Below the pieces are notes generated by a model. That model was not told the DNA's origin. It saw only the letters and a program-made list of their open reading frames with translations, and made no database searches. From Aquilaria yunnanensis (taxonomy: Eukaryota; Streptophyta; Magnoliopsida; Malvales; Thymelaeaceae): 64,000 nt of DNA. Shown here in pieces: positions 63,659 to 64,000 of the stretch (position 1 is its first letter; the number at the start of each line of letters is the position of its first letter). The DNA is taken from the NCBI GenBank assembly GCA_039654915.1, contig CM077594.1, positions 100,516,893 through 100,580,892 on the forward strand, written 5' to 3'. The translations under genes were made by a program, and so were the position numbers.

Positions 63659-64000
63659 TGTTACTCAAGTATCACGCTAATTTTAAATTAAAATAAGTCA
63701 AAACGAAAAATATAATTCTTTTAGAAAAGTGGGAAAACTATGTATGACTTTCTATTTTTTAATTACATCATTAAATTTTAATAAGTTACAATTAACCCAC
63801 ACTGTTATATTTCCCATCTCACAGAAGTAGCTTGTTGATCTTAGCTCCTAGACATTATACTCAATTTATTGTCCGACTCAATTCTGTTCCTTCCCCATTA
63901 AAAATAATTCATTATTTTTATTTTTACTGGATTTTTTATGCCTAAAACTAATGTCATTTAAAAACCAACACTTTAACTAAATTAATAATAGCCTGAATAA
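63659..64000. other. AT-rich non-coding end of window
   Basis: No feature recognised. Confidence 0.5.

Overview
This window is nuclear DNA from a flowering plant, most likely a eudicot. Genes have short AG/GT-bounded introns, the intergenic DNA is very AT-rich, and the proteins are plant families: an extensin, an epsin, a PORR protein, an SRC2-like C2 protein, an At3g49140-like plastid protein and an SLC35F-like transporter. I cannot name the species. All exon structures were read by eye from splice sites, reading phase and protein continuity.

Layout. 1-3.7 kb is AT-rich intergenic DNA. 3.9-7.9 kb (+) is one two-exon gene for a giant extensin with a pollen Ole e 1 domain between two extensin blocks. 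8.4-12.96 kb is non-coding. 12.98-22.08 kb is a degenerate L1-type LINE on the minus strand with a perfect 15-bp target-site duplication (TSD). A second element of 4.47 kb, with its own 11-bp TSD, has inserted into its ORF1 and carries exon-like pieces of an unrecognised host gene. 25.7-32.5 kb (+) is a 13-exon epsin. 32.8-35.4 kb is a long-TIR Mutator-like element split by a 1.5-kb solo LTR. 36.5-37.8 kb (-) is a PORR gene.

39.0-39.5 kb holds two adjacent Stowaway-like MITEs, 40.8 kb a long (TA)n tract, and 42.6-43.4 kb a hAT-like element. 45.5-46.2 kb (+) is the single-exon C2 gene. 48.3-55.3 kb (+) is the 12-exon plastid gene, which needs two GC-AG introns and holds a MITE in its tenth intron. 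55.7-60.5 kb (-) is an 11-exon SLC35F-type transporter. 60.8-61.9 and 62.2-63.6 kb are two more long-TIR Mutator-like elements with GC-rich cores.

The genes belong to unrelated pathways: cell wall, vesicle traffic, organelle RNA processing, Ca2+/membrane signalling, plastid function and solute transport. Nothing suggests a cluster. The most unusual content is the nested mobile DNA, where exact TSDs give the order of events, and the extensin, whose 84-bp repeat keeps perfect register over 16 periods.
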